Positions 1-5,982 of a stretch of DNA of 7,918 nt are shown here, piece after piece. Origin of the DNA: Fimbriimonadaceae bacterium (GTDB lineage: Bacteria; Armatimonadota; Fimbriimonadia; Fimbriimonadales; Fimbriimonadaceae); contig JANWJY010000109.1 in the NCBI GenBank assembly GCA_025451715.1, forward strand, positions 1 through 7,918, written 5' to 3'. The position numbers were made by a program, and so were the translations under genes. Under the pieces are notes generated by a model, which saw nothing but the letters and a program-made list of their open reading frames with translations, made no database searches and was not told the DNA's origin. Position 1 is the first letter of the stretch, and each line of letters starts with the position of its first letter.

Positions 1-437
1 CCGCTTTGCGAGACATCGTCGGCGCAATGACGCTCGACCAGATCCTCGTCGACCGTGAAGGGCTCGGAAAGCGTGTCGAGGAGATGGTCGAGGCCGAGAT
101 CGATGGATGGGGGCTCGAGGTCGCCGGAATCCGCATCCAGGACATCGAACTACCCGAGGACCTCAAGCGCGTCATGGCGCGACAGGCTTCGGCCGAGCGC
201 GAAAAGCGCGCGACGATCACGAAGGCCGAGGGCGACCGCGACGCCGCCGCAAACCTCGCTGCCGCGGCAAAGACGATGGCCGAAGCATCAGGCGCTCTCC
301 AGCTCCGCACGCTCCAGACTCTCGACGGGCTCGGTGCGTCGGCCTCCAACACCGTGGTCCTCGCCGTCCCGACCGAAGTCTTCGAGGCCCTGCGCTCCGT
401 CCCCGCTATCGCCAAGGCGATCGAACGAAAGGAATAG
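1..437 (+). CDS. SPFH/Band 7 (slipin, stomatin-like) protein, C-terminal part
   Basis: This is the 3' end of a gene that begins left of the window. The frame is open from base 3 and ends at TAG 435-437. The TTG at 6-8 is an in-frame Leu codon, not a believable start, because the reading begins inside the conserved SPFH core (LRDIVGAMTLDQIL, then DREGL, then GLEVAGIRIQDIELP). Next come AEREKRATITKAEGDRDAA and an Ala/Glu/Lys-rich stretch with coiled-coil character, then a C-terminal segment with small and hydrophobic residues (NTVVLAVPTEVFEAL) typical of the oligomerisation end of slipins. Family members are inner-membrane scaffold proteins that form large rings and often act beside NfeD-type proteases. 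The membrane anchor and any NfeD partner would lie upstream, outside the window. The family call is firm. The exact subfamily (slipin versus HflC-like) is inferred from the AEREKRA-type linker and the C-terminal tail. Confidence 0.88.
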   Translation, partial: ALRDIVGAMTLDQILVDREGLGKRVEEMVEAEIDGWGLEVAGIRIQDIELPEDLKRVMARQASAEREKRATITKAEGDRDAAANLAAAAKTMAEASGALQLRTLQTLDGLGASASNTVVLAVPTEVFEALRSVPAIAKAIERKE

Positions 438-453
438 CCAATGGAAGGCGCTA

Positions 454-484
454 CCCCTCCCCCTTGGGGGAGGATGGGAGGGGG
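454..484. repeat. C-run/G-run palindrome, possible REP-like element or terminator
   Basis: Bases 456-473 form a perfect inverted repeat with 8-bp arms (CCTCCCCC / GGGGGAGG) around a 2-base TT centre. A second G-rich block at 476-484 (GGGAGGGGG) follows and could compete for the C-rich arm. There is no T-run after the stem, so it is not a textbook intrinsic terminator, although it lies 18 bases past the SPFH stop and could help end that transcript. The clustered G-runs could also form a quadruplex. I recall C/G palindromes of this type as dispersed intergenic repeats in some bacterial genomes, but only this one copy is visible here. Confidence 0.5.
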
Positions 485-568
485 TGTCTGCCATCAGAGC
501 GATCACACATTTAGAGTGGTCTACTGTCCTTAGCCCACAACTCCACCCACCGGTACACTCCTCCGTCC

Positions 569-1651
569 ATGCTCGACAAGCTCGACGAGATAGAGCAGAA
601 GTACACGGATCTTGAGGAGATGCTTCAAGACCCGGCGATCGTCGTCAATCCAAAGAAGATGGCGACGCTCGGAAAGCAACGAGCCGAGCTCGCCGAGCTG
701 GTCAAAGTCATCCGCGACTATAAGAAGACACGGCAGCAACTGACGGACGCCGAAGAAATGCTCCGCGACCCCGCGTACGCCGAAGTCGCCGAAGAGGCGA
801 AGAAGGAGCTCGAGCAGGCCAAGCAGCAGATCCCCGCGTACGAAGAAAAGCTCAAGGTCATGCTCCTACCGAAGAATCCCAACGACGACAAGAGCGTCAT
901 CATCGAGATCCGCGCCGCCGCCGGCGGCGATGAGGCCGCGCTCTTCGCTTCAGAGCTCGTCCGCGCCTACACCCGATACGCGGAGCGCAGAAAGTGGTCG
1001 TACGACGTCATCAGCAATGAAGAGTCGGGCATCGGCGGCTCGTCGTCGATCGTGTTCTCGATCGACGCACCCGGGGCGTACAGCCAGCTCAAGCACGAGA
1101 GTGGCGTACACCGTGTGCAGCGCGTGCCAAAGACCGAGTCGAGCGGGCGCATACACACCTCGACGATCACAGTTGCGGTGATGCCGGAAGCGGAGGAAGT
1201 GGACATCGACATCAAAAGCGACGACTTGGAGATCACGTCTTTCAGGTCATCCTCCGCGGGCGGCCAGCACATGCAGAAGAACGACACCGCGGTCCGTATC
1301 GTGCACAAACCGTCTGGCCTTGCCGTCGTCTGCCAAGACGAGCGCTCGCAGGCGCAGAACAAGATCAAGGCGATGACGGTCCTGCGCTCACGGCTCTACG
1401 AGGCCGAACAGGAACGTGTGGCCAAGGAACGCGGCGAATTGCGACGGGGCCAGATCGGCACGGGCGACCGCTCGGAGAAAATACGCACGTACAACTTTCC
1501 GCAAGACCGCATCACCGACCACCGGATCGGTTTCAACGTGCACGGGATCTCGCAGTACATGGACGGCGACATCCAAAAAATGATCGACGCGCTCAATCAA
1601 GAGGAGCAGGCGCGCAAGATCTCTGAGGCCCAGACCGCTGCCTCACGGTGA
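569..1651 (+). CDS. prfA: Peptide chain release factor 1
   Basis: This complete 360-residue RF1, the usual family length, recognises UAA and UAG in the ribosomal A site and triggers peptide release. An N-terminal helical domain (about 1-100) is followed by the conserved IIEIRAAAGGDEAALFA block (111-127) and the codon-recognition domain. The RF1-type PxT tripeptide appears as PKT (187-189) inside HRVQRVPKTESSGRIHTS. An RF2 would have SPF here. The catalytic GGQ is at 231-233 in SSSAGGQHMQKNDTAVRI, whose Gln is the substrate of PrmC-type methylases. The C-terminal part has the expected RSEKIRTYNFPQDRITDHRI block (301-320). The ATG at 569 fits the family N-terminus. It has no Shine-Dalgarno match; the leader is C-rich. 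No prmC follows, although prfA-prmC pairing is common. Instead a convergent gene ends 9 bases downstream. Confidence 0.97.
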   Translation: MLDKLDEIEQKYTDLEEMLQDPAIVVNPKKMATLGKQRAELAELVKVIRDYKKTRQQLTDAEEMLRDPAYAEVAEEAKKELEQAKQQIPAYEEKLKVMLLPKNPNDDKSVIIEIRAAAGGDEAALFASELVRAYTRYAERRKWSYDVISNEESGIGGSSSIVFSIDAPGAYSQLKHESGVHRVQRVPKTESSGRIHTSTITVAVMPEAEEVDIDIKSDDLEITSFRSSSAGGQHMQKNDTAVRIVHKPSGLAVVCQDERSQAQNKIKAMTVLRSRLYEAEQERVAKERGELRRGQIGTGDRSEKIRTYNFPQDRITDHRIGFNVHGISQYMDGDIQKMIDALNQEEQARKISEAQTAASR

Positions 1652-1660
1652 CGCGAGCCG

Positions 1661-2638
1661 TCAGATCGAAACCGGCGCCCCGCCCCTCTCTGCCGACTCA
1701 TAGCAAGCCCGAGTGATCCGCACGACGTCCATCCCGCACTCGAACGGAGCGAGCACCGGGTCGCGTCCGAGCACTGCGCCAATAAAGTTCGCGTCTGGCG
1801 TCGTCGCCGCCGGCCAGTCCCCCATCGCTTGCGGCTCGCCGCCGCGCGGCGTCAGTTCCACCACACCGTCGGTCCACGAGACCATCGCGCCCTCGAGCGC
1901 GATCACGTGCCTTTCGTGCCACTTGCACGCGTGACCCATCACGCACACGCTCGCCATCGCACCGCCATCGAAGCGCACCGTCGTCACGGTGTCGATGTCC
2001 ACGGGGGTGCCGCGATTGTCGGCCATGCACGTCACCGAGACGGGCCGCAGTCCCGTCGTCCACAAAACAACATCAACGATGTGGCTGCCCGAGTCATTGA
2101 GCATCCCGCCCTGCGAGAGGTCGGGATCCTGCCGCCACGTGCCCTGCGTAAAGTTCTTCCAGTCTTGGCTCAGCATCGAGTTGATCATCAGGATCGGGCC
2201 GTACTCGCCTCCCTGTAGCACGCCGCGCAACCACTGGATTTCCGCGAACCCGTGCCGCTGATAACTGACCGCTCCCACTCGCCCTGAGCGGTCGCGCGCA
2301 TCGAGGCACGCATGAGCGTCCTCGACTGAGCAAGCCAGTGGCTTCTCTACCAGCACGTGAAGCCCAGCGTCGAAAGACCGCACGACCTCATGACGGTGGC
2401 CCTTGTGCGGCGTGACCAGCATAACGGCGTCGCAGACTCGCGCGTCCACGAGCGGGTCGATCCCCGAGTACTCGGCGACGCCGGAAAGCTCAGGGTACTT
2501 CGCCTTGGTCTCGGCGGTCTGCTTGGGGTCAGGTTCGGCCATGGCCACGACGTTGACCTCGGGCACAGCGAGCATCTGGTGCAGACGGTGGCGCATAAAG
2601 CCGCCACAACCGACGAGTCCGAGCCTGACTTTTTCCAT
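1661..2638 (-). CDS. Gfo/Idh/MocA family NAD(P)-dependent oxidoreductase
   Basis: This complete 325-residue protein is near the short end of the family range. The N-terminal Rossmann fold opens with RLGLVGCGGF (5-14, the Gly-rich dinucleotide-binding loop), and MAEPDP (33-38) follows strand two. The family signature EKP is at 98-100 (VLVEKPLAC); its Lys normally contacts cofactor and substrate. The C-terminal domain carries GGMLNDSGSHIVDVVLW (178-193), matching the family GGxxxDxGxHxxD pattern with Asp182 and His186 in the catalytic positions. There is no signal peptide, so it should be cytoplasmic. Such enzymes oxidise or reduce sugars, inositols and related polyols. The substrate cannot be read from the sequence. 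The ATG start is supported by an AAGGA site 5 bases upstream. It converges with prfA and diverges from the matrixin-like protease, so it is probably a single-gene unit. Confidence 0.93.
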   Translation of the reverse strand: MEKVRLGLVGCGGFMRHRLHQMLAVPEVNVVAMAEPDPKQTAETKAKYPELSGVAEYSGIDPLVDARVCDAVMLVTPHKGHRHEVVRSFDAGLHVLVEKPLACSVEDAHACLDARDRSGRVGAVSYQRHGFAEIQWLRGVLQGGEYGPILMINSMLSQDWKNFTQGTWRQDPDLSQGGMLNDSGSHIVDVVLWTTGLRPVSVTCMADNRGTPVDIDTVTTVRFDGGAMASVCVMGHACKWHERHVIALEGAMVSWTDGVVELTPRGGEPQAMGDWPAATTPDANFIGAVLGRDPVLAPFECGMDVVRITRACYESAERGGAPVSI

Positions 2639-2643
2639 AGGGG

Positions 2644-2648
2644 TCCTT
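2644..2648 (-). promoter_or_regulatory. Ribosome binding site of the Gfo/Idh/MocA gene
   Basis: On the minus strand the sequence reads AAGGA, then CCCCT, then the ATG at 2638. The match to the anti-Shine-Dalgarno sequence with a 5-base spacer fixes this start codon. It is the clearest ribosome binding site in the window. Confidence 0.7.
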
Positions 2649-2654
2649 ACACTT

Positions 2655-2675
2655 GCCCCGTAAAGATGCCGGGGC
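2655..2675. repeat. Inverted repeat in the divergent intergenic region
   Basis: Arms GCCCCG (2655-2660) and CGGGGC (2670-2675) are perfectly complementary around a 9-base AT-richer centre. The element lies 17-37 bases upstream of the oxidoreductase ATG, just beyond its ribosome binding site, and about 80 bases upstream of the protease start. It could be a 5'-leader hairpin of the oxidoreductase mRNA or a small operator between the two divergent genes. On the plus strand it is followed only by TTTAG, too short for a convincing terminator. Confidence 0.4.
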
Positions 2676-2752
2676 TTTAGACCGAAACATTACCTGTGGA
2701 ACCAACGCGAAGCAATGGAACAAGTCGAGCAGGGGCGCCGCGGGAACGGCGG

Positions 2753-3691
2753 ATGACCTGGCTGGATCGAATGGCTGTTAACTTTGACACCCGACTCGCT
2801 TTCCAGAGCATTCTCGTTGGCGCGTCGATCTTCGCGGTCTACGGCTTCTCGCCTGACAGTGGAGAGAAGGACTCGCGCGTGCAGTCCCGGCTCTACAGCC
2901 ACCTCGACCACGCCGACCGCTGCGTTGCCAACGGCAACACCAGCGAGGCGATCGCTTACGCCGAGATGGTGCTCTTACGGCGCGAGATCACGGTCTACGT
3001 CGACGAGTCCAAAGCTCCCTGGCAGATCAAGGAAGACGCCGCAAAGGCGCTCCGCGACGCCGCCATCAACTGGGAGGACGCGCTCAATCGAGAGATAAAG
3101 TTTAGGTTCGTACCGTTCCGCGACGCGGACGTCATCATCGGCTACGCCGATGGAGTCCGGTTCGACGGTAAAGAAGCTGCCGGCACAGTGCGCTGGACCC
3201 GACAGGTGATGAACCTCGGATCAAACCAGTACCACTATGAGGTCCGCGCCAACATCACGCTCCGTGCCCACACCCCGGCCGGTTCGATGATGAGCTACAG
3301 GCAAATGCTGCACACCGCCGGCCACGAGCTGGGCCACGTGCTGGGATTAGAGGACTCGGTCAAGCAGGGCGACCTCATGGGCCCGCTCAGACTCGACAGA
3401 CCGGTCGAGCGCGCGGCAAAGGCCGAGAGGGACAGCCTTCTTAGCGTGCGCCGACAGGCCGGCGACATCCTCGCACGGGTCAACTCGTACGACAAGGTTG
3501 CCGTGCGTCAGGACTACGACAACGTCATCGTCCAGGTAGTGTCAGAGCCGTCGGAGAAGATTGAAGCTAGGAAACCTTCTGTTCGGAACGTTCGCGGCCA
3601 GCGCAGGCCTGCTCTTGTACGGAGCTCTGTTCGAGACAAGCAGACTGAGCCGCGAGAGAAGGTCTTTAAGATTGGCGGGATGGCCCGCTAA
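2753..3691 (+). CDS. Membrane-anchored matrixin-like zinc metalloprotease with Asp third ligand
   Basis: This is a predicted 312-residue protein from the ATG at 2753. An N-terminal hydrophobic stretch (about 15-32, LAFQSILVGASIFAVYGF) should be a signal anchor or uncleaved signal, putting the catalytic part outside the cytoplasm. The region around 79-148 resembles the matrixin beta-sheet (ITVYVDES, then NWEDALN, IKFRFV, DADVIIGYAD and AAGTVRW). The zinc site is HELGHVLGLED (191-201): the metzincin HExxHxxGxx pattern with Asp201 in place of the usual third His. Met209 in GDLMGP provides the Met-turn. A basic, probably disordered tail (270-312) is encoded in the overlap with the next gene. The frame could also start at GTG 2696 or ATG 2771. 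I prefer 2753 because it directly precedes the membrane segment, but its ribosome binding site is weak. Substrate unknown. Confidence 0.82.
   Translation: MTWLDRMAVNFDTRLAFQSILVGASIFAVYGFSPDSGEKDSRVQSRLYSHLDHADRCVANGNTSEAIAYAEMVLLRREITVYVDESKAPWQIKEDAAKALRDAAINWEDALNREIKFRFVPFRDADVIIGYADGVRFDGKEAAGTVRWTRQVMNLGSNQYHYEVRANITLRAHTPAGSMMSYRQMLHTAGHELGHVLGLEDSVKQGDLMGPLRLDRPVERAAKAERDSLLSVRRQAGDILARVNSYDKVAVRQDYDNVIVQVVSEPSEKIEARKPSVRNVRGQRRPALVRSSVRDKQTEPREKVFKIGGMAR
3553..3559 (+). promoter_or_regulatory. Ribosome binding site of the phosphoesterase gene, inside the protease gene
   Basis: GGAGAAG ends one base before the TTG at 3561, with its GGAG core 4 bases from the start codon. The spacing is short but usable. 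It lies within the protease coding sequence and decides the phosphoesterase start, because the frame has a stop at 3537-3539 and no other start codon before the membrane segment. Confidence 0.55.
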
Positions 3692-4382
3692 GCGCGACGG
3701 CTACCGAATCGGCCTCGTTGCCGACAACCACATCCGAGACGTCGAGACGATCCTGCTCACGCAGCAGTGCCTCGAGTACCTCCTCTCTGAGAACCCGGAC
3801 GTCATCGCGTTCGTCGGCGACACCGTCGCTTACTGGAAGCCGGGGGTCGAGCAAATGCTCCGCGAGGCGCTCGCGCCGCTCAAGGGCAGCAAGGTCCCCT
3901 GTGTGGCCGTGCCAGGCAACCACGACTACTTCGGCGGCGATCCAGACCTGCTCTTGCCCATCTTTCACGAATTCAACATTCAGCTCCTGCGAAACGAATG
4001 CAGGCGCATCGATGGCGTCAACTGGGTCGGGGTCGATTCGGCCGGTGAAGGGTATGCTGACCCATACACGGCCATCCGGCAAAGCGACCCGAGGGATCCG
4101 ACGATCGTGCTGTGGCACGAGCCCGACATGGTGGACTACTTGCCGCGAGGGCCCGAACTCATGCTCAGTGGTCACAGTCATGGGGGCCAGTTCACCACCC
4201 CTTGGGGCTGGGCGCCCATGACGAGCCGGCTCGGTTCAAAGTACCTGCGGGGCTTCTATCCTGGGGCCCCCGTGCCGATCTATGTTAGCAGAGGGCTCGG
4301 AACGACAGGGCCGCCAGCGAGGCTTTTTTGCCGTCCGGAGGCGACGCTGCTCGTCTTGAGGCCCACGCCTTACGGACAGTGA
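3561..4382 (+). CDS. Membrane-anchored calcineurin-like metallophosphoesterase (YkuE/YaeI/LpxG-like)
   Basis: This is a 273-residue protein starting at TTG. Residues 5-24 (NLLFGTFAASAGLLLYGALF) form a membrane anchor, followed by FETSRLSRERRSL and then the phosphoesterase fold, an order typical of YkuE/YaeI-type enzymes. All five metal-binding blocks are present: DNH (55-57), GD (86-87), GNHD (119-122), WHEPD (185-189) and GHSHGGQ (204-210), so it should be an active two-metal hydrolase. Chlamydial LpxG, which cleaves UDP-2,3-diacylglucosamine in lipid A synthesis, belongs to this broad family. A waaA-like gene 79 bases downstream makes a similar role plausible here, but this is inference, and other phosphodiester substrates are possible. 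The first 131 bases overlap the protease in another frame. Because the conserved anchor lies in the overlap, the early start looks genuine. Confidence 0.88.
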   Translation: MKLGNLLFGTFAASAGLLLYGALFETSRLSRERRSLRLAGWPAKRDGYRIGLVADNHIRDVETILLTQQCLEYLLSENPDVIAFVGDTVAYWKPGVEQMLREALAPLKGSKVPCVAVPGNHDYFGGDPDLLLPIFHEFNIQLLRNECRRIDGVNWVGVDSAGEGYADPYTAIRQSDPRDPTIVLWHEPDMVDYLPRGPELMLSGHSHGGQFTTPWGWAPMTSRLGSKYLRGFYPGAPVPIYVSRGLGTTGPPARLFCRPEATLLVLRPTPYGQ

Positions 4383-4443
4383 GCCCCGTCCCTAGGTCAG
4401 GTAAAGTCGGCGCGGCGGTCAAGGAAGACGGGGCCCGCCGCGC
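4383..4443 (+). promoter_or_regulatory. Two interleaved perfect inverted repeats ahead of the Kdo transferase
   Basis: Stem A pairs GCCCCGTC (4383-4390) with GACGGGGC (4427-4434), 8 bp with a 36-base loop. Stem B pairs GCGCGGCGG (4410-4418) with CCGCCGCGC (4435-4443), 9 bp with a 16-base loop. The arms interleave in the order A1-B1-A2-B2, and A2 abuts B2 with no gap. Both stems at full length in a simple H-type pseudoknot would leave no loop to cross stem A, so they are more likely alternative folds. The element starts right after the phosphoesterase stop codon and ends 18 bases before the next ATG. It could be an attenuator-like switch, a read-through terminator or a translation control hairpin. 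There is no T-run after either stem. Confidence 0.4.
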
Positions 4444-4461
4444 ACCGCTTCGCGGAACGCT

Positions 4462-5832
4462 ATGAGCATTTCAAAGGCCAAGTACAGCACGGGGGTACCG
4501 ACGGACAGCGTCGCGCGCGTCTGGCTTGACCCTTCCCTCGTGGTCTGGAGCCTGTTCATGGTGCTCTGGGCGCCGTTCAGCCTCTTCCACCGCGCACGCC
4601 GCGCGATCTTTCGAGCCAAGAACGAGGAGTTCGTCGCCGAGCGCTGGGGCAGCCACATCCAGACCCCCGAGACGACGCACGAGCTGCTGGCTAAGCCTGG
4701 TGCGCACATCGTGCTCGTCGGCGCAAGCTTCGGCGAAGTGCTGATCGTCGACAAGATCACCAAAGCCCTGCGCGGCACGATGCCCGGCATCAAGGTCACG
4801 TGGGCGATCCGCGACCGACAGACAGTCGAGCACGTCAAGAAAATGCACCCCGGCCAGTCGGTCGTGTACTGGCCGTTCGACTGGATCGTTCCGGTCGCAA
4901 AGTGGTTGAAGGCGACCAAGCCCGACGTGATCGTCATGCTCGAGCGCTATCGCTTTCCCACCTTTGTCCGCGCGAGCAAGTGCTACGGCGCAGACGTCGT
5001 GCTCGTGAACGGCCGCTGCCGCCACCGCAAGTTCTTCTTCTCGTTTGGACGCTGGTACTACAAGTGGCTCTTCAGCGGATTCCGCGCCGTTTTCTTCCAG
5101 ACTGAGAACTATCTTAAGAGCGCGCGTTCGTTCCTGAGCTCAAAGACGAAAGTGCAGGCCACGGGCGACATCAAGTTCGACCTCAGCCACATCCCGATCG
5201 ACGCCGAGAAGTCCGTCGCAGTCGACCGGTGGATAGCGAGCGCGGGCGACGTTCCGATCCTCGCGGTCGGCAGCACCGATGCAGCGGAGGAAGAAAAGTT
5301 CGTGCTCGAGGCATTCAAAGCGGTCCGCAAGACCGTCAATGCGAAACTCATGATCGCGCCGCGCCGTCCCGCCCGAGCCGACGAGCTCGTCGAGATGATC
5401 AAAGGATTCAGCCTGACCGCAAGCCGGCGATCAAAGATGGAGGGCCCCGCGGACGTCTATGTGCTCGACTCGTTTGGCGAGCTCTCGTACGCGTACAAGT
5501 TTGCGACCGCGGCCTACGTCGGTGGCGCCCTGTTCGGAATGGGCCACAACGTCATCGAGCCGCTCGAGTGGGGGATCCCCGTGAGCTACGGCCCGAACCG
5601 CGGCCACTTTGGCACGATCCAGGAATCCTGTGAGCGCGCTGGCGTGGGCACGCGAATCGCGAAGTCTTCGCAGCTCGCAGTCCACTGGCTAGGAGTCCTC
5701 AACTCCCCCGAATGCCGAGCCGAGATCGCCGAGCAGTGTAAGTCCATGCTCGAGAGGCACCGCGGCGCGTTGGGCGTCACGCTCGACGAGGTCCACGCGC
5801 TCATCGAAGAGCGTGAAGCAAGAGCCCGCTGA
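4462..5832 (+). CDS. waaA: 3-deoxy-D-manno-octulosonic acid (Kdo) transferase-like protein, divergent
   Basis: This 456-residue protein is slightly longer than typical WaaA. A hydrophobic anchor (about 27-42) followed by basic residues and ERWG matches the WaaA N-terminus. The first glycosyltransferase domain has GASFGEV (88-93, the usual SVGE catalytic Glu at 92), YWPFDW (136-141) and LVNGR (181-185). The second has GDIKFD (235-240), GSTDAAEEE (270-278), APRRP (299-303), DSFGEL (336-341), YVGGALFGMGHNVIEP (352-367) and YGPN (376-379). WaaA transfers Kdo from CMP-Kdo to lipid A precursors at the inner membrane. Several normally conserved positions differ: ETELWP reads ERYRFP (161-166), STHEGEEE has Asp for His, and PRHPER reads PRRPAR. 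It may be a divergent subfamily or have an altered acceptor. The ATG has a weak GGA site 5 bases upstream. The gene probably shares a transcript with the phosphoesterase. Confidence 0.87.
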   Translation: MSISKAKYSTGVPTDSVARVWLDPSLVVWSLFMVLWAPFSLFHRARRAIFRAKNEEFVAERWGSHIQTPETTHELLAKPGAHIVLVGASFGEVLIVDKITKALRGTMPGIKVTWAIRDRQTVEHVKKMHPGQSVVYWPFDWIVPVAKWLKATKPDVIVMLERYRFPTFVRASKCYGADVVLVNGRCRHRKFFFSFGRWYYKWLFSGFRAVFFQTENYLKSARSFLSSKTKVQATGDIKFDLSHIPIDAEKSVAVDRWIASAGDVPILAVGSTDAAEEEKFVLEAFKAVRKTVNAKLMIAPRRPARADELVEMIKGFSLTASRRSKMEGPADVYVLDSFGELSYAYKFATAAYVGGALFGMGHNVIEPLEWGIPVSYGPNRGHFGTIQESCERAGVGTRIAKSSQLAVHWLGVLNSPECRAEIAEQCKSMLERHRGALGVTLDEVHALIEEREARAR

Positions 5833-5860
5833 AACCCCGGCGGTAAACTCCCATTTCCGC

Positions 5861-5936
5861 GCCCTCGTAGCTCAGGGGATAGAGCAGCAGCCTTCTAAGC
5901 TGTTGGTCGCCCGTTCGAATCGGGCCGAGGGCGCCA
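5861..5936 (+). tRNA. tRNA-Arg (anticodon TCT)
   Basis: A full 76-base cloverleaf can be drawn. The 7-bp acceptor stem pairs GCCCTCG (5861-5867) with CGAGGGC (5926-5932). TA occupies positions 8-9. The D arm is GCTC/GAGC with an 8-base loop. The anticodon stem GCAGC/GCTGT encloses loop CTTCTAA, placing TCT at 5894-5896, which reads AGA. The variable loop is TGGTC, and the T arm is GCCCG/CGGGC with loop TTCGAAT. Discriminator G5933 is followed by a genomically encoded CCA. All stems are intact, with one G-U pair at the top of the anticodon stem. The gene starts 28 bases after the Kdo transferase stop on the same strand, so it may be transcribed by read-through. I see no promoter of its own. 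Confidence 0.97.
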
Positions 5937-5945
5937 GTATTGTAC

Positions 5946-5982
5946 GGCGGGAGTCGGCAGGAATCGGCGGGGTCGGCCGGTC
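5946..5982. repeat. Imperfect short tandem repeats after the tRNA
   Basis: Four consecutive units share the form GGC-purine-rich-TC: GGCGGGAGTC (5946-5955), GGCAGGAATC (5956-5965), GGCGGGGTC (5966-5974) and GGCCGGTC (5975-5982). They shorten from 10 to 8 bases and diverge at one to three positions. The stretch lies in the noncoding gap between the tRNA and the convergent metallopeptidase gene. It may be simple local sequence slippage. Confidence 0.4.

Noticed and set aside
2653..2681. Possible plus-strand promoter for the protease (TTGCCC, 17 bases, TTTAGA)
   Set aside because: Only three of six matches in each box, and it overlaps the inverted repeat, so it is not supportable from sequence alone.
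2687..2715. Possible minus-strand promoter for the oxidoreductase (TTGCTT, 17 bases, TAATGT)
   Set aside because: Spacing is ideal, but each box matches the sigma-70 consensus at only three of six positions, which is no better than chance in a scan of this gap.
2696..2752. N-terminal extension of the protease from GTG 2696
   Set aside because: The added 19 residues are polar and Arg-rich, with no resemblance to a signal sequence, and would push the hydrophobic segment away from the N-terminus. The ATG at 2753 gives a more normal signal anchor.
3666..4181. Minus-strand open frame (171 codons) opposite the phosphoesterase
   Set aside because: It is antisense to a frame with all phosphoesterase motifs. 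It has no motifs of its own and is a GC-bias shadow.
4471..5025. Minus-strand open frame (184 codons) opposite the Kdo transferase
   Set aside because: It covers the conserved N-terminal domain of the transferase, shows no domain of its own, and has the His/Asp/Arg-rich look of a shadow frame.
5861..5936. tRNA-Arg as an integration (att) site for a mobile element
   Set aside because: I saw no integrase gene and no repeat of the tRNA 3' end elsewhere in the window. The neighbour on the right is an ordinary secreted-protein gene.
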